Assembly (NCBI GenBank): GCA_029219245.1
Contig: JAQXTA010000019.1
Span: 1 to 59,454 of the forward strand
Direction: 5' to 3'
DNA length: 59,454 bases
Source of the DNA: Lachnospiraceae bacterium
GTDB taxonomy: Bacteria; Bacillota; Clostridia; Lachnospirales; Lachnospiraceae
The notes under the pieces were generated by a model that was not told the origin of the DNA, made no database searches, and was given only the letters and a program-made list of their open reading frames with translations. The position numbers were made by a program, and so were the translations under genes. Positions 26,037-35,128 of the stretch are shown here, in pieces. The number at the start of each line of letters is the position of its first letter. The first letter of the stretch is position 1.

Positions 26037-27029
26037 ATGAGTAATACTCCCTTGATTCAAGTAGAAAATATGAAAAAATACTATCCCATCAAAGGTGGTA
26101 TCATTACCCATACAACCGGATATGTGAAGGCGGTAGATGGTGTCAGTTTTGCCATACAAAAAGGGGAAACACTTGGGCTGGTAGGAGAATCCGGCTGTGG
26201 AAAATCTACCATCGGCAGACAACTGGTTGGTCTGGAGAAACCGACAGAGGGGACAATTTATTATAAAGGCAAAGATTTATCCGGTCTGAAAAAAGAAGAG
26301 ATGAAACAGATTCGTACCAATCTCCAGATGGTATTTCAAGACCCTTACTCTTCTTTAAATCCGAGAAAGCATATTTATGAAATCCTGTCGCAGCCGATGC
26401 TTTATCATAAAGTATCTACAAAAGAAACGATTGAAAAAGATATCGAGAAGATTTTAGATATGGTTGGATTACCGAAAAGTATTTTGGGCAGATATCCGCA
26501 TGAATTTTCCGGTGGGCAAAGGCAACGAATCGGAATTGCCAAAGCACTGTCTTTAAATCCGGAGTTTATTGTGTGTGATGAGCCGGTCAGTGCGTTGGAT
26601 GTATCGATTCAGGCGCAGATACTGAATTTGTTGAAAGGATTGCAGAAGGAACTGGATCTGACGCTTCTTTTTGTAGGGCATGGTCTTGGCGCCGTTAATT
26701 ATGTCAGTGACCGGATTGCGGTCATGTATCTTGGAAAAATTGTGGAAATCGGTGATGCAAAAGCGGTTTTCAATCATCCGGTACATCCCTATACACAGGC
26801 TCTTTTTAATGCAGTACCGATACCTGACCCGGAAGAAAAAGAACGTGAAAAAGAGTTTTTACAGGGGGAAATCGGCAGTAGTACCAATCCACCTTCCGGC
26901 TGCAGATTCCATCCAAGATGTCCTTATGCGACAGAAAGCTGCCAGATGGAGGAACCAAAGTTACAAGAAGTCATGGTAAGAACGGATAAAGAGCATTATG
27001 CAGCCTGTCCGCGGATTATGGATAAGTAG
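26037..27029 (+). CDS. Oligopeptide ABC importer ATPase, OppF/DppF type
   Basis: A 330-residue ATPase, second of the pair. 'AVDGVSFAIQKGETLGLVGESGCGKSTIGRQL' includes Walker A; the signature is 'FSGGQRQRIGIAKAL' and Walker B 'FIVCDEPVSALD'. The switch segment reads 'LLFVGHGLGAV', with Gly-His-Gly where most OppF proteins have Ser-His-Asp; the H-loop His is kept but the following Asp is not. The C-terminal cysteine cluster is present ('GCRFHPRCPYATESC'). TGGAGG is 6 bases upstream. It forms a heterodimer with the OppD-like ATPase encoded just upstream. Confidence 0.92.
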   Translation: MSNTPLIQVENMKKYYPIKGGIITHTTGYVKAVDGVSFAIQKGETLGLVGESGCGKSTIGRQLVGLEKPTEGTIYYKGKDLSGLKKEEMKQIRTNLQMVFQDPYSSLNPRKHIYEILSQPMLYHKVSTKETIEKDIEKILDMVGLPKSILGRYPHEFSGGQRQRIGIAKALSLNPEFIVCDEPVSALDVSIQAQILNLLKGLQKELDLTLLFVGHGLGAVNYVSDRIAVMYLGKIVEIGDAKAVFNHPVHPYTQALFNAVPIPDPEEKEREKEFLQGEIGSSTNPPSGCRFHPRCPYATESCQMEEPKLQEVMVRTDKEHYAACPRIMDK

Positions 27030-27046
27030 CAGAGAGAGGTAGGAAT

Positions 27047-27994
27047 ATGGGAAAATATATTCTGAAAAGAATTTTAATAGCGATTCCGGTTCTGATAGGC
27101 ATTACCATTATTGACTATGCGATTATGTGTCTGGCAGGAAGTCCCTTAGCAATGCTTCAGGGACCGAGAGTGACAGAAGGTGCTATCGAAGCAAAGAAAA
27201 TTGCTCTTGGACTGGACAAGCCCTTTTACATTCAATATTTTATCTGGCTTGGGCAGTTGTTACATGGAAATATGGGTTATTCGATTAAGTCTGCGCAGTC
27301 GGTCAGTGCCATGATAGGAAGTCATCTGGGGCCAACACTTCTGCTTATGGGGGTGTCTTTGATTGTCAGCCTGTTGCTTGCTGTTCCGGCAGGAATTTAT
27401 AGTGCAATTCATCAATACTCCAAAGGAGATTATACGGTAGTCACTTTATCCTTTTTGGGAAGTAGCATACCGGGCTTTTTCCTGTCGCTACTTTTGATAT
27501 ATGTCTTTACGGTAAAACTGGGAATTTTGCCTTCAAGCGGTATGATTACACTGGGAACCGAAGGAGGCGCGGCAGATGTGGCAAGACATATGGTAATGCC
27601 GGTGATTGTGCTGTCATTTTCCATGGCAGGAAGCAACATTCGTTATATCCGTAGTGCGGTGCTTGAAATCTTGCAGCAGGATTATCTGCGGACAGCAAGA
27701 GCAAAAGGTATCGGCCGGTTCCGGGTAATTTATAAGCATGCACTGCGCAATGCTCTGGTACCAATTGTGACGGTTATCGGTATGGAAATCCCCATGCTTT
27801 TTGGTGGAGCAATTATTATTGAACAGATTTTCTCATGGCCGGGACTTGGTCTTATGACGATGAATGCTATCAGTAACCGGGACTATCCGGTTATCATGGG
27901 TGTGTGCCTGCTTTCAGCAGTGGTGGTCTTAATTGGAAATCTGGTAACAGATATTATGTATGCATTGGTGGACCCGACCATCCAGTTACAATAA
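27047..27994 (+). CDS. Oligopeptide ABC importer permease, OppB/DppB type
   Basis: A 315-residue permease with about six membrane spans, starting 'MGKYILKRILIAIPVLIGITIIDYAI', the usual DppB opening. The coupling-helix EAA loop reads 'YLRTARAKGIGRFRVIYKHALRNALVPIVTV'. It forms the channel with the next permease. AGAGGTAGG precedes ATG 27047. Length and topology are normal. Confidence 0.93.
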   Translation: MGKYILKRILIAIPVLIGITIIDYAIMCLAGSPLAMLQGPRVTEGAIEAKKIALGLDKPFYIQYFIWLGQLLHGNMGYSIKSAQSVSAMIGSHLGPTLLLMGVSLIVSLLLAVPAGIYSAIHQYSKGDYTVVTLSFLGSSIPGFFLSLLLIYVFTVKLGILPSSGMITLGTEGGAADVARHMVMPVIVLSFSMAGSNIRYIRSAVLEILQQDYLRTARAKGIGRFRVIYKHALRNALVPIVTVIGMEIPMLFGGAIIIEQIFSWPGLGLMTMNAISNRDYPVIMGVCLLSAVVVLIGNLVTDIMYALVDPTIQLQ

Positions 27995-28068
27995 TGATTG
28001 CTCATTATGAGGGTGAACTATTACACAGACCTGAAATCGGAAGGCATGAAAAAATGCCGGCATGAAAG

Positions 28069-28959
28069 ATGCAGGCAGAAGAGAGGCATGAATTGGGAAC
28101 AAGAAACATTACAACAGAAAGCTATTGGCAGACGGTATTTCGCCGTTTTAAAAGACATAAGCTGGCAACTGTCAGTCTGGTGATTCTCGCAGTATTAGGT
28201 GGTGCTGCGATTTTGGCACCGATTATTGCGCCCTATGATCCGAATGAAATTGTGGGACCGTTCAGTGGAGCACCTTCGAAAGAATTCTGGCTGGGCACAG
28301 ACCAGATTGGAAGGGATGTTTTAAGCAGACTGCTTTATGCGATGCGGGTATCCTTGTTGGTTGGTGTTATGGCAACGCTGATTTCTACCGTTATTGGGGT
28401 AATTCTCGGACTGTTTGCAGGGTATTTTGGCGGTGTAATTGATATGATTATTATGCGTTTTACGGATATGGTTATGTCATTTCCCTATATTTTGCTGGTA
28501 CTGGTAGCGGCGGCTATTTTTAAGCCGGGTATGTGGAATATCATTCTGATACTGGGCTTTGTGGACTGGCCGGGAATTGCCAGACTGGTGCGAGGCAATG
28601 TATTATCCTTGCGGGAAACGAATTTTATTAAGGGAAATATTGTGGCAGGTATGTCTTTGCGGCATATTCTGTTTTCGGAAATTTTACCGAATACGGTAGC
28701 ACCGATTCTGGTTTATGCAACTTCCGTACTGGCTTTATCGATGTTGGATGAGGCAGCACTCAGTTTTTTAGGTATGGGTGTGCAACCGCCGACTGCCAGC
28801 CTTGGTAATATGCTAAATGGTGCGCAGTCACTTACTGTTTTGACGAGTCAGCCCTGGTTGTGGCTGCCACCGGGACTTTTGATTGTAATTCTTGTGATTG
28901 CCATTAACTTTGTAGGAGATGCGCTCAGGGATGCACTGGATCCGAACAGCGAGCAGTAA
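28069..28959 (+). CDS. Oligopeptide ABC importer permease, OppC/DppC type
   Basis: A 296-residue permease. The N-terminal OppC_N segment 'YWQTVFRRFKRHKLATVSLVILAVLGG' is followed by 'LGTDQIGRDVLSRLLYAMRVSLLVG' and the EAA loop 'NIVAGMSLRHILFSEILPNTVAPI'. The start is uncertain. ATG 28069 gives the full form but lacks a ribosome site. TTG 28093, giving MGTRNITTESYW, has AGAGAGG 6 bases upstream and may be the true start. A small GGCAT/ATGCC hairpin (28043-28058) lies in the 74-base gap after the OppB-like gene. Confidence 0.9.
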   Translation: MQAEERHELGTRNITTESYWQTVFRRFKRHKLATVSLVILAVLGGAAILAPIIAPYDPNEIVGPFSGAPSKEFWLGTDQIGRDVLSRLLYAMRVSLLVGVMATLISTVIGVILGLFAGYFGGVIDMIIMRFTDMVMSFPYILLVLVAAAIFKPGMWNIILILGFVDWPGIARLVRGNVLSLRETNFIKGNIVAGMSLRHILFSEILPNTVAPILVYATSVLALSMLDEAALSFLGMGVQPPTASLGNMLNGAQSLTVLTSQPWLWLPPGLLIVILVIAINFVGDALRDALDPNSEQ

Positions 28960-29013
28960 TTGACAGAAATACAGAAAGAATTTTGTAACACAATAAGTAG
29001 ATGAAGAAAGGCA

Positions 29014-30198
29014 ATGTTAAGTATGGTGGACAGGAAGCATTTGGAAGAACAATTAAAAAATGCATTTTACTGGTTTCATGAAAATCCGGAGCTTTCTTAT
29101 GAAGAATATCAGACAACTGAAAAAATAAGGGAGTTCTTACAAAATTATGGGATTGAAATACTTCCTTACGATCTGGAAACGGGGCTTGTTGCAATCGTAC
29201 GCGGAGCAAAAAAAGGACCGGTTCAGATGTTGCGCTGCGATATCGATGCCCTTCCGATTAGGGAACAGACGGCATTTCCTTATCGCTCAAAGAAAGAAGG
29301 GAAAATGCATGCCTGCGGGCATGATATGCATATTGCAGCCGGACTTGGATGTGCGGTGCTGCTACAGGAAAACAGAGAAAAGCTGCATGGAACGGTGAAG
29401 ATTATTTTTCAGCCCGCCGAGGAGTCTTCATTGGGTGCATTAAAAATACTGGAAACTGATGCAATGCAGGATGTAGACCTTGTATGGGGATTTCATGCAG
29501 ACCCTACCAATGATGTGGGAGTTATCGGGATAAGAGAAGGTTATGTGACTGCTGCGGTAGACCGTTTTGTGATTACGGTAAAGGGTATCGGTTGTCATGG
29601 AGCACATCCGGATGACGGGATAGACCCTATTCTGGTATCCGCGGCGATTGTCCAGGCATTGCAGTCTATTATTAGCCGAAATGTTAATGCTTTTCATCCG
29701 GCGCTTTTAAGCGTGACAAGAATCCATGCCGGTACGACGTGGAATGTTATACCGCCGGAAGCGGTTATGGAAGGAACGGTTCGCACAATGGAACGGGAAG
29801 ACCGTATTTTATATGAGAAAAAAGTAAAGGAAATCGCGGAAAAGACAGCACAGGCATATGGCGCAGAAGCGGTCGTAGAATGGATTGCCGGACCGCCTGC
29901 AACCTATAACAACAAACAGATGGCAGATTTGTGTGAGCAAAAAGCAAAAGAACATGGTCTGCAAACAGTTCCCGAAGAAAGCTCGATGGGAGGCGATGAT
30001 TTTGCTTTTTATGAGGATGAGAATACCATGGGCAGAAAAGTGCCGGGCTGCTATGTGAAGATTGGCACCGGAGCAGGATGTCCGATTCATCATCCGTCAT
30101 TTGAAGTGAAACCGGAGGTTTTGTTGCCTACAGCGGAATATCTTACGGAAATTATGCTTGGCGGCTCATTAGAAATTTATAAGAAACTGCAGCAATAA
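29014..30198 (+). CDS. M20-family amidohydrolase
   Basis: A 394-residue two-metal hydrolase. 'MLRCDIDALPIREQTAFPYRS' carries the bridging Asp, 'GKMHACGHDMHIA' the His ligand, 'IIFQPAEESS' the catalytic Glu pair, and 'VKGIGCHGAHPDDGIDP' the dimerisation-lid segment. This subgroup (HipO/AmhX-like) cleaves N-acyl amino acids, hippurate-like or indole-amino-acid conjugates. Lying 55 bases after the peptide importer, it may process an imported conjugate. ATG 29014 has GAAAGG only 2 bases before it, so ATG 29023 (spacing 11) is an equal alternative. Cytoplasmic. Confidence 0.88.
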   Translation: MLSMVDRKHLEEQLKNAFYWFHENPELSYEEYQTTEKIREFLQNYGIEILPYDLETGLVAIVRGAKKGPVQMLRCDIDALPIREQTAFPYRSKKEGKMHACGHDMHIAAGLGCAVLLQENREKLHGTVKIIFQPAEESSLGALKILETDAMQDVDLVWGFHADPTNDVGVIGIREGYVTAAVDRFVITVKGIGCHGAHPDDGIDPILVSAAIVQALQSIISRNVNAFHPALLSVTRIHAGTTWNVIPPEAVMEGTVRTMEREDRILYEKKVKEIAEKTAQAYGAEAVVEWIAGPPATYNNKQMADLCEQKAKEHGLQTVPEESSMGGDDFAFYEDENTMGRKVPGCYVKIGTGAGCPIHHPSFEVKPEVLLPTAEYLTEIMLGGSLEIYKKLQQ

Positions 30199-30222
30199 TA
30201 TCTACCATCCCATTTCTTTATC

Positions 30223-31110
30223 TTATTCTGTAAAATATTTGGTATACTTTCCGTCATCGGCATCAAAGAAACAGAAGCCAATCAACCCCCGTCCGGTGTG
30301 TGCACCGATGGCGCAGCCAACGGTGGAAACCAGAATGGATTTTGGATGGAATTCTTCTTCGATGACCGGAAGAAGAAACTGCAGAGATTCCTTATCTTCA
30401 CCATGACAGACGGCTACTGTCTGTGTTTCCAGAGCTACGCCGGTTTCTTTTGCATAATCAATCAGATAACGAAGCGATTTTTTACGCCCGCGAACTGTTT
30501 TAATAACTGCCAGAGCACCATTTTTATCAACGGTTAAAACAGGCTTCATATCCAGAGTTTCTGCAAGAGTACCTTTAAATTTCGTCAGACGACCACCTTT
30601 TACCAGATAGGCGAGAGTCTGTACGGTAAATACATGATGAATATGTTCTATGTAATACTGGGCAGCTTCAATAATCTCTTCTTTGGAGGCTCCCCTTTCC
30701 AGCATAGTAACTAACTTGGAAACCAGAAGACCGAAACCGATGGATGCACACTTTGAATCAATAATCGTTAAGTCAAAATTTGGATAATCTTCCTGAACCG
30801 TTTCTTTGGCGATGTTTGCCGCATTACAAGTACCTGCAATTCCGGTGGAAAAGCAGAGATAAATAACGGTATCGTTCGCCTCGGCAAATGGAGTAAAGGC
30901 ATCCGTAAACATAGCAGGATTGATATGGTAAGTCTTGACATCCCGTTTGATATCATCCAGTATATGATAAAATTCCTCTGTCTGAATGGTTGCACCGTCC
31001 AGATAATCCACTTCATCAATGACAACGGGTGTAGGAATGACATATAGATGATGCTCCTCAATATATTCTTTTGGCAAATCGCTTGCGGAATCCGTAATAA
31101 TTCTCAGCAT
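30223..31110 (-). CDS. DegV family fatty-acid-binding protein
   Basis: A 295-residue DegV-fold protein opening 'MLRIITDSASDLP' with 'CFSTGIAGTCNAA', 'IDSKCASIGFGLLV', 'YLVKGGRLTKFKGTLAE' and 'TGRGLIGFCFF'. By family (FakB) it holds a fatty acid for phosphorylation by a FakA kinase, feeding exogenous fatty acids into phospholipids. GGGGGA precedes ATG 31110. It follows pncB on the same strand by 36 bases, so the two are probably co-transcribed, although no shared pathway is obvious. It converges with the M20 gene with a 24-base gap and no visible terminator. Confidence 0.9.
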   Translation of the reverse strand: MLRIITDSASDLPKEYIEEHHLYVIPTPVVIDEVDYLDGATIQTEEFYHILDDIKRDVKTYHINPAMFTDAFTPFAEANDTVIYLCFSTGIAGTCNAANIAKETVQEDYPNFDLTIIDSKCASIGFGLLVSKLVTMLERGASKEEIIEAAQYYIEHIHHVFTVQTLAYLVKGGRLTKFKGTLAETLDMKPVLTVDKNGALAVIKTVRGRKKSLRYLIDYAKETGVALETQTVAVCHGEDKESLQFLLPVIEEEFHPKSILVSTVGCAIGAHTGRGLIGFCFFDADDGKYTKYFTE

Positions 31111-31146
31111 ATAATATCCCCCATTTTGTTTTCCGTTTTTTTCTTT

Positions 31147-32604
31147 TTATTCGGTCTGGCTCATCCGGTCCAATAATTCAATTTTGATATCATATAATTT
31201 GCGGGATAAATCAACATAAACCTTATGTGGATTTACCAGTCGTCTTGTTTCATCCCAAAGCGTATTCAATTCCTCCTGACAATAAGAGCGGATGTCCATA
31301 ACTTTCGGAGAAGTATAGCAGCATTCTCCATTTTGAAATACCGGAACCATCAATTCGCGCAGCGTATAACTGCCGCCCGGAAGCTTTGTCTTTTTCCAAG
31401 GCTCTATCGGATCAAATAGCAGCATGGGTTTGTTTTCATCAAACTCTTCATCGACCAGGCAGATTAAGTCGGCTTTGATTTTACCGGTTTCCTTTTCGTA
31501 AATCCGGTAAATAGTCTTATTGCCGGGGTTGGTTACCTTTTCCGTATTCTCGGATAACTTAATTTTGGGGATGAATTTGCCATCTTTTCCCATAACAGCA
31601 GCTAATTTGTAAACACCGCCAAAAGCAGGACAGTCTTTGGAGGTAATCAGATGTGTGCCGACACCCCAGGAAGTAATGGCAGCACCCTGCTCCTTTAAAC
31701 TCTGAATCAGGAACTCATCCAAATCGTTGGAAGCGGAAATAACTGCATCGGTAAAACCCGCTTCGTCCAGCATTTTTCTGGCTTTCTTGGAAAGATATGC
31801 CAGGTCGCCGCTATCTAACCGGATGCCGTAAAAGGTAAGTGGAATTCCTGCTTCCCGCATTTCCGTAAACACGCGGATGGCATTAGGCACACCGGATTTT
31901 AAAGTATCATAAGTATCGACCAACAGAATGCAGGCGGATGGGTACATGTCGGCATAGGCTTTGAAAGCAGTATACTCATCCGGGAAACTCATAATCCAGC
32001 TGTGAGCATGTGTACCTTTTACCGGTACATCAAAAAGCTGACCGCAAAGTACATTAGAGGTTCCGATACAACCGCCGATTACGGCAGCTCTTGCACCATA
32101 GGTTCCCGCATCGGGACCCTGTGCGCGTCGCAGACCGAATTCCATAATGCCGTCCCCATGAGCAGCATAACATACTCTCGCAGCCTTGGTCGCAATCAGA
32201 CTCTGATGATTGATAATATTTAAAATAGCAGTTTCCACAAGCTGAGCCTGCATAATCGGTGCAATGACCTTTACAAGAGGTTCTCTTGGGAAAACAACAG
32301 TTCCTTCCGGAATCGCATAAATATCGCCGGTAAATCGAAAGTCACGCAGATAATCGAGAAAATCTTTGTCGAAGATGCCGAGACTTGCAAGGTAGTCAAT
32401 GTCCTCTTCGTCAAAATGCAGTTCTTTAATATATTGAATCAGCTGCTCTAAACCTGCCGCGATGGCAAAACCGCCGTCACAGGGATTGTTACGATAAAAT
32501 GCATCAAAAATTACGGTTTCATTCTGGTCTTTGTTCTTGAAATAACCTTGCATCATAGTTAACTCATAAAGGTCAGTGAGCAAGGTCAGATTTTGTCTGT
32601 CCAT
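31147..32604 (-). CDS. pncB: Nicotinate phosphoribosyltransferase
   Basis: A 485-residue enzyme joining nicotinate and PRPP (with ATP) to nicotinate mononucleotide in NAD salvage. It opens 'MDRQNLTLLTDLYELTMMQGYF'. 'FDAFYRNNPCDGGFAIAAGLEQLI', 'EFGLRRAQGPDAGTYGARAAVIGG', 'GTHAHSWIMSF' (catalytic His region) and 'IRLDSGDLAYLSKKAR' (PRPP contact) are family signatures. ATG 32604 is chosen for GGAGGG 4 bases upstream; a longer frame reaching 32649 lacks a site. An imperfect promoter (TATAAT on minus at 32652-32657, -35 poor) lies close upstream. Confidence 0.92.
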   Translation of the reverse strand: MDRQNLTLLTDLYELTMMQGYFKNKDQNETVIFDAFYRNNPCDGGFAIAAGLEQLIQYIKELHFDEEDIDYLASLGIFDKDFLDYLRDFRFTGDIYAIPEGTVVFPREPLVKVIAPIMQAQLVETAILNIINHQSLIATKAARVCYAAHGDGIMEFGLRRAQGPDAGTYGARAAVIGGCIGTSNVLCGQLFDVPVKGTHAHSWIMSFPDEYTAFKAYADMYPSACILLVDTYDTLKSGVPNAIRVFTEMREAGIPLTFYGIRLDSGDLAYLSKKARKMLDEAGFTDAVISASNDLDEFLIQSLKEQGAAITSWGVGTHLITSKDCPAFGGVYKLAAVMGKDGKFIPKIKLSENTEKVTNPGNKTIYRIYEKETGKIKADLICLVDEEFDENKPMLLFDPIEPWKKTKLPGGSYTLRELMVPVFQNGECCYTSPKVMDIRSYCQEELNTLWDETRRLVNPHKVYVDLSRKLYDIKIELLDRMSQTE

Positions 32605-32700
32605 TTTCCCTCCGTTCCGAAGTCTGCCGCTTCCGGCTTCGTCTGACATAAATTATAGTTATTTTATACCTATTTTGGAATTTAGGGAAGCGATTTTAAG

Positions 32701-32732
32701 AAAATAGGAATTATTCAAAATAGGAATTATTC
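32701..32732. repeat. Perfect 16-bp tandem duplication across a stop codon
   Basis: The unit AAAATAGGAATTATTC occurs twice back to back (32701-32716 and 32717-32732). The stop codon of the leftward membrane-protein gene (32727-32729 on plus) falls in the second copy. It looks like a recent slippage duplication. Confidence 0.9.
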
Positions 32733-34334
32733 ATATACATAGAAATTGGTATTCCAGCATTGGCTACCTGTCATCAGTTCTTCCGAGGTCATAATATGAT
32801 ATCCGGCATTAATCAAATCAGCTTCTGATAAGCCATACTCCCCGGCATATACAAGTGCAATGCAATAATATTTATGATTGTATATATTTTCCTTAACGGT
32901 TTCAGAATAAGAAATATTGTTTTGCAAAATTTCTTTTGCATAATCAAACAAAAAGATATTCCGCCAGATTTTATTGTTCTTATATTTCATCAGATTTTCA
33001 ACACTGTTGTACTCGGCCTGCCCATAGCTGGTTGTCGGTATATTATTTTCCAGACAAAATCCGGATAAGTGCATGGAAACCAGAATTTCACCTTCCGAAG
33101 AATATCGCTCAAGAATGGCGTAGGCATTGTCCCATGCGTTCTGTTGTTCTTTTGTCATAAAGGTACATGAAAAAGATGGCATGATATTTTTTACCGATAA
33201 CGCAAGGAATAAGCAGGTTATAGCGGAATATATACCAAAGAATTTTTTAGAATCTGGCAATTGTTTTAAAGATTCTGTAACCTTTGATATGGATACTATG
33301 CTGTATGCGATGATGTACGGATACCATAATTGTAAATAATAGGTATAATTTGTGCCCTGGTTTTCTGCTATCCGGAACAGAATAGGCAGGATAAATATGA
33401 TCTGGCAAAGCTCGTAGGATATTTCTTTCAAAACGCACTTCTTTTTTATCATAGTATATATTTCCATACTTATACGGAGAATGGCAAACACGATAATGTA
33501 CCCATAATAGAGAGACAATTTCTTGATTTGCTGTAGGGAATAATCTGGACTCCCCGTAAGGGTTTGTCCCTGTGCAATCGGGAAGGTTTCGGAAAAATAA
33601 AGAGGGAAAGCAACCGATACGAAAAGGACAGAGATACTGCCCATCAGCATTCCATATACAATAAACTTTTGCCAATCTTTTCTGGAATGCAGAAAAAGAT
33701 ATATGCATAAACCGATTGCGGTAAGAACAAAATATTGCTTGATATAAAATAGGCTTATGATGAGTGCTGCATAAAGCATGGGATGATAACGGTGCTTCTG
33801 TTTGTCCACCTGTAGCCGGTCCATCAGGATGATAGATAGCGTTATTCCCCATTGATCCGGAAAGGCACCGCCAAAAGCGGAGTATCTCCAGTAACAGGAG
33901 TAAAACAGAAGCATTCCGACGATTGCCAGCAAAAGACTTTTTGTTTTTCGGAATAGAAAACGATAAAAGAAAAAAGCACCGGTAATTTCTACGATAAATG
34001 TAAGTAATTCGCATATCTGCAAAGCATTGAGAGTGCTAAAAGCAAACAGACGGATAAAAGGACTCATTAGAAGTGGTACCAGAAAGCCGTAAATGCTGGT
34101 GGCAGCAGGGACTTCGTTTCCAAGTGTGGAAACAGAGTACAGATTCTTACCATAAGCAAAGTTATAAGCAAATACAACCGTATTCATTTCCCGAAGTTCT
34201 TTTGGTGTATCGTATGTAAGGATGGTATATCCTTTTTGCAATATAACATAGAAAAACAGCAATAATAAAATGATGCAGAACCCTTTATAGATGATATCTC
34301 GAAGAATTAAAAATTTCTCTTTTGCTGCGCGCAT
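32727..34334 (-). CDS. Polytopic membrane protein, GT-C glycosyltransferase-like
   Basis: A 535-residue protein with about ten hydrophobic segments. After the first span comes an extracytoplasmic loop with acidic residues ('YDTPKELREMNTVVFAYNFAYGKNLY'), then spans separated by short loops, and a soluble C-terminal part (from about residue 410) with 'ILERYSSEGEILVSMH'. This resembles GT-C enzymes (GT39/DUF2029-like) that transfer sugars from polyprenyl-phosphate carriers, but I see no decisive signature. ATG 34334 is chosen for AGGAGA 8 bases upstream; a longer frame from 34376 lacks a site. A TTGACA-17-TATTCT promoter lies upstream, overlapped by direct repeats, with a divergent XRE regulator beyond. 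Confidence 0.7.
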   Translation of the reverse strand: MRAAKEKFLILRDIIYKGFCIILLLLFFYVILQKGYTILTYDTPKELREMNTVVFAYNFAYGKNLYSVSTLGNEVPAATSIYGFLVPLLMSPFIRLFAFSTLNALQICELLTFIVEITGAFFFYRFLFRKTKSLLLAIVGMLLFYSCYWRYSAFGGAFPDQWGITLSIILMDRLQVDKQKHRYHPMLYAALIISLFYIKQYFVLTAIGLCIYLFLHSRKDWQKFIVYGMLMGSISVLFVSVAFPLYFSETFPIAQGQTLTGSPDYSLQQIKKLSLYYGYIIVFAILRISMEIYTMIKKKCVLKEISYELCQIIFILPILFRIAENQGTNYTYYLQLWYPYIIAYSIVSISKVTESLKQLPDSKKFFGIYSAITCLFLALSVKNIMPSFSCTFMTKEQQNAWDNAYAILERYSSEGEILVSMHLSGFCLENNIPTTSYGQAEYNSVENLMKYKNNKIWRNIFLFDYAKEILQNNISYSETVKENIYNHKYYCIALVYAGEYGLSEADLINAGYHIMTSEELMTGSQCWNTNFYVYE

Positions 34335-34364
34335 ACTTTTTATCTCCTGGTGCATTTTAAAATC

Positions 34365-34393
34365 AGAATAGGTCAATTACACCCTAATGTCAA
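34365..34393 (-). promoter_or_regulatory. Sigma-A promoter for the GT-C-like gene
   Basis: On minus: TTGACA (34388-34393), 17-base spacer, TATTCT (34365-34370). Confidence 0.55.
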
Positions 34394-34403
34394 TAGGTCA
34401 ATT
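34367..34403. promoter_or_regulatory. Direct-repeat operator candidate (two 12-mers)
   Basis: AATAGGTCAATT occurs at 34367-34378 and 34392-34403, a 25-base period. One copy covers the -10 and the other the -35 of the leftward promoter. The XRE regulator encoded 70 bases to the right is the natural candidate binder. Confidence 0.5.
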
Positions 34404-34472
34404 TGCCATAATTTATCTAAATCTAAGAAATGCAAAATAGGGAGTCATCATCATGTGAAGAAGAGGAGAAAT

Positions 34473-34727
34473 ATGGAGCGCCTGAGAGAATTAAGAAAAG
34501 CAAAAGGGTATACGCAGATAAAAATGCAGTTATTGACAGGGATTGACCAAAGCGATTATTCCAAGATAGAAAAGGGAAAACGCTATTATACCTTCGAACA
34601 ATGCAAAAGGATAGCGGTGGCACTTGACACCAGTATGGATTATCTTGCCGGACTGACAGATGAACCGAAACCATATCCGAGGGCAGGTAAGAAAGGAATG
34701 GGAACGAAACAGACACAGGAAAAGTAA
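34473..34727 (+). CDS. XRE-family helix-turn-helix regulator
   Basis: An 84-residue single-domain regulator. 'ERLRELRKAKGYTQIKMQLLTGIDQSDYSKIEKGKRYYTFEQCKRIAVALDTSMDYLAG' is a complete Cro/C1-type HTH_3 domain (residues 2-60), followed by a basic tail. AGAGGAG lies 5 bases before ATG 34473. It diverges from the GT-C-like gene, and the 12-base direct repeats in between may be its operator. The ileS promoter starts just after its stop, so it is transcribed independently of ileS. Confidence 0.85.
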   Translation: MERLRELRKAKGYTQIKMQLLTGIDQSDYSKIEKGKRYYTFEQCKRIAVALDTSMDYLAGLTDEPKPYPRAGKKGMGTKQTQEK

Positions 34728-34754
34728 GCAAATTGCGAAAATTAAGGAATTACC

Positions 34755-34784
34755 TTGACAATCGCTTTTCCCTGATACTATAAT
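34755..34784 (+). promoter_or_regulatory. Sigma-A promoter for T-box/ileS
   Basis: TTGACA (34755-34760), 18-base spacer, TATAAT (34779-34784). Transcription would start near 34791. Confidence 0.85.
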
Positions 34785-34791
34785 AAACGCG

Positions 34792-35076
34792 TATGAATAG
34801 CCAAAAACATTGAAGAAGACAGTACCTTATTTTCAAAAGTGGCAGCGAGCCGGTGAGGGTGCAAGACCGGTACGAGTAGAAAATCAGGGAAAATCACTTC
34901 CGAGTTTCAGACTGAACGTTTTGTCCGGCGGTTAATCGGTTGCGGGAGAGAATCAGTAGGGACTGACGGTATTCCGCCGTTACCGGAAACCGTATCAATC
35001 GAAAGATTCGTACGTCGTAACAGGTGGTAACACGAGAAGTTTAACCTCGTCCTTTTACGGGACGAGGTTTTTTTGA
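34792..35076 (+). promoter_or_regulatory. T-box riboswitch controlling ileS
   Basis: The leader has the T-box layout. Stem I runs from about 34810 to 34900, with 'GTGAGGGTGCAAGACCGG' as a typical distal-loop segment. A GAAG/CTTC closing pair encloses a probable specifier ATC (34893-34895), an Ile codon. The T-box sequence is AGGTGGTAACACG (35022-35034). The terminator stem AACCTCGTCC (35043-35052) pairs with GGGACGAGGTT (35059-35069) before a T-run. Uncharged tRNA-Ile should stabilise the antiterminator and allow ileS expression. Confidence 0.93.
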
Positions 35077-35128
35077 GCGAATCTGCTGAATCAAAAGGAA
35101 TTTTTTTAGTATTAGAAAGGAGCAAACC

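Noticed and set aside
33247..34014. 255-codon rightward-shifted reading frame on the minus strand inside the GT-C-like gene
   Set aside because: It overlaps a larger frame with coherent membrane topology, a ribosome site and a promoter; its product is Cys/Arg/Phe-rich, as expected of an out-of-frame shadow.
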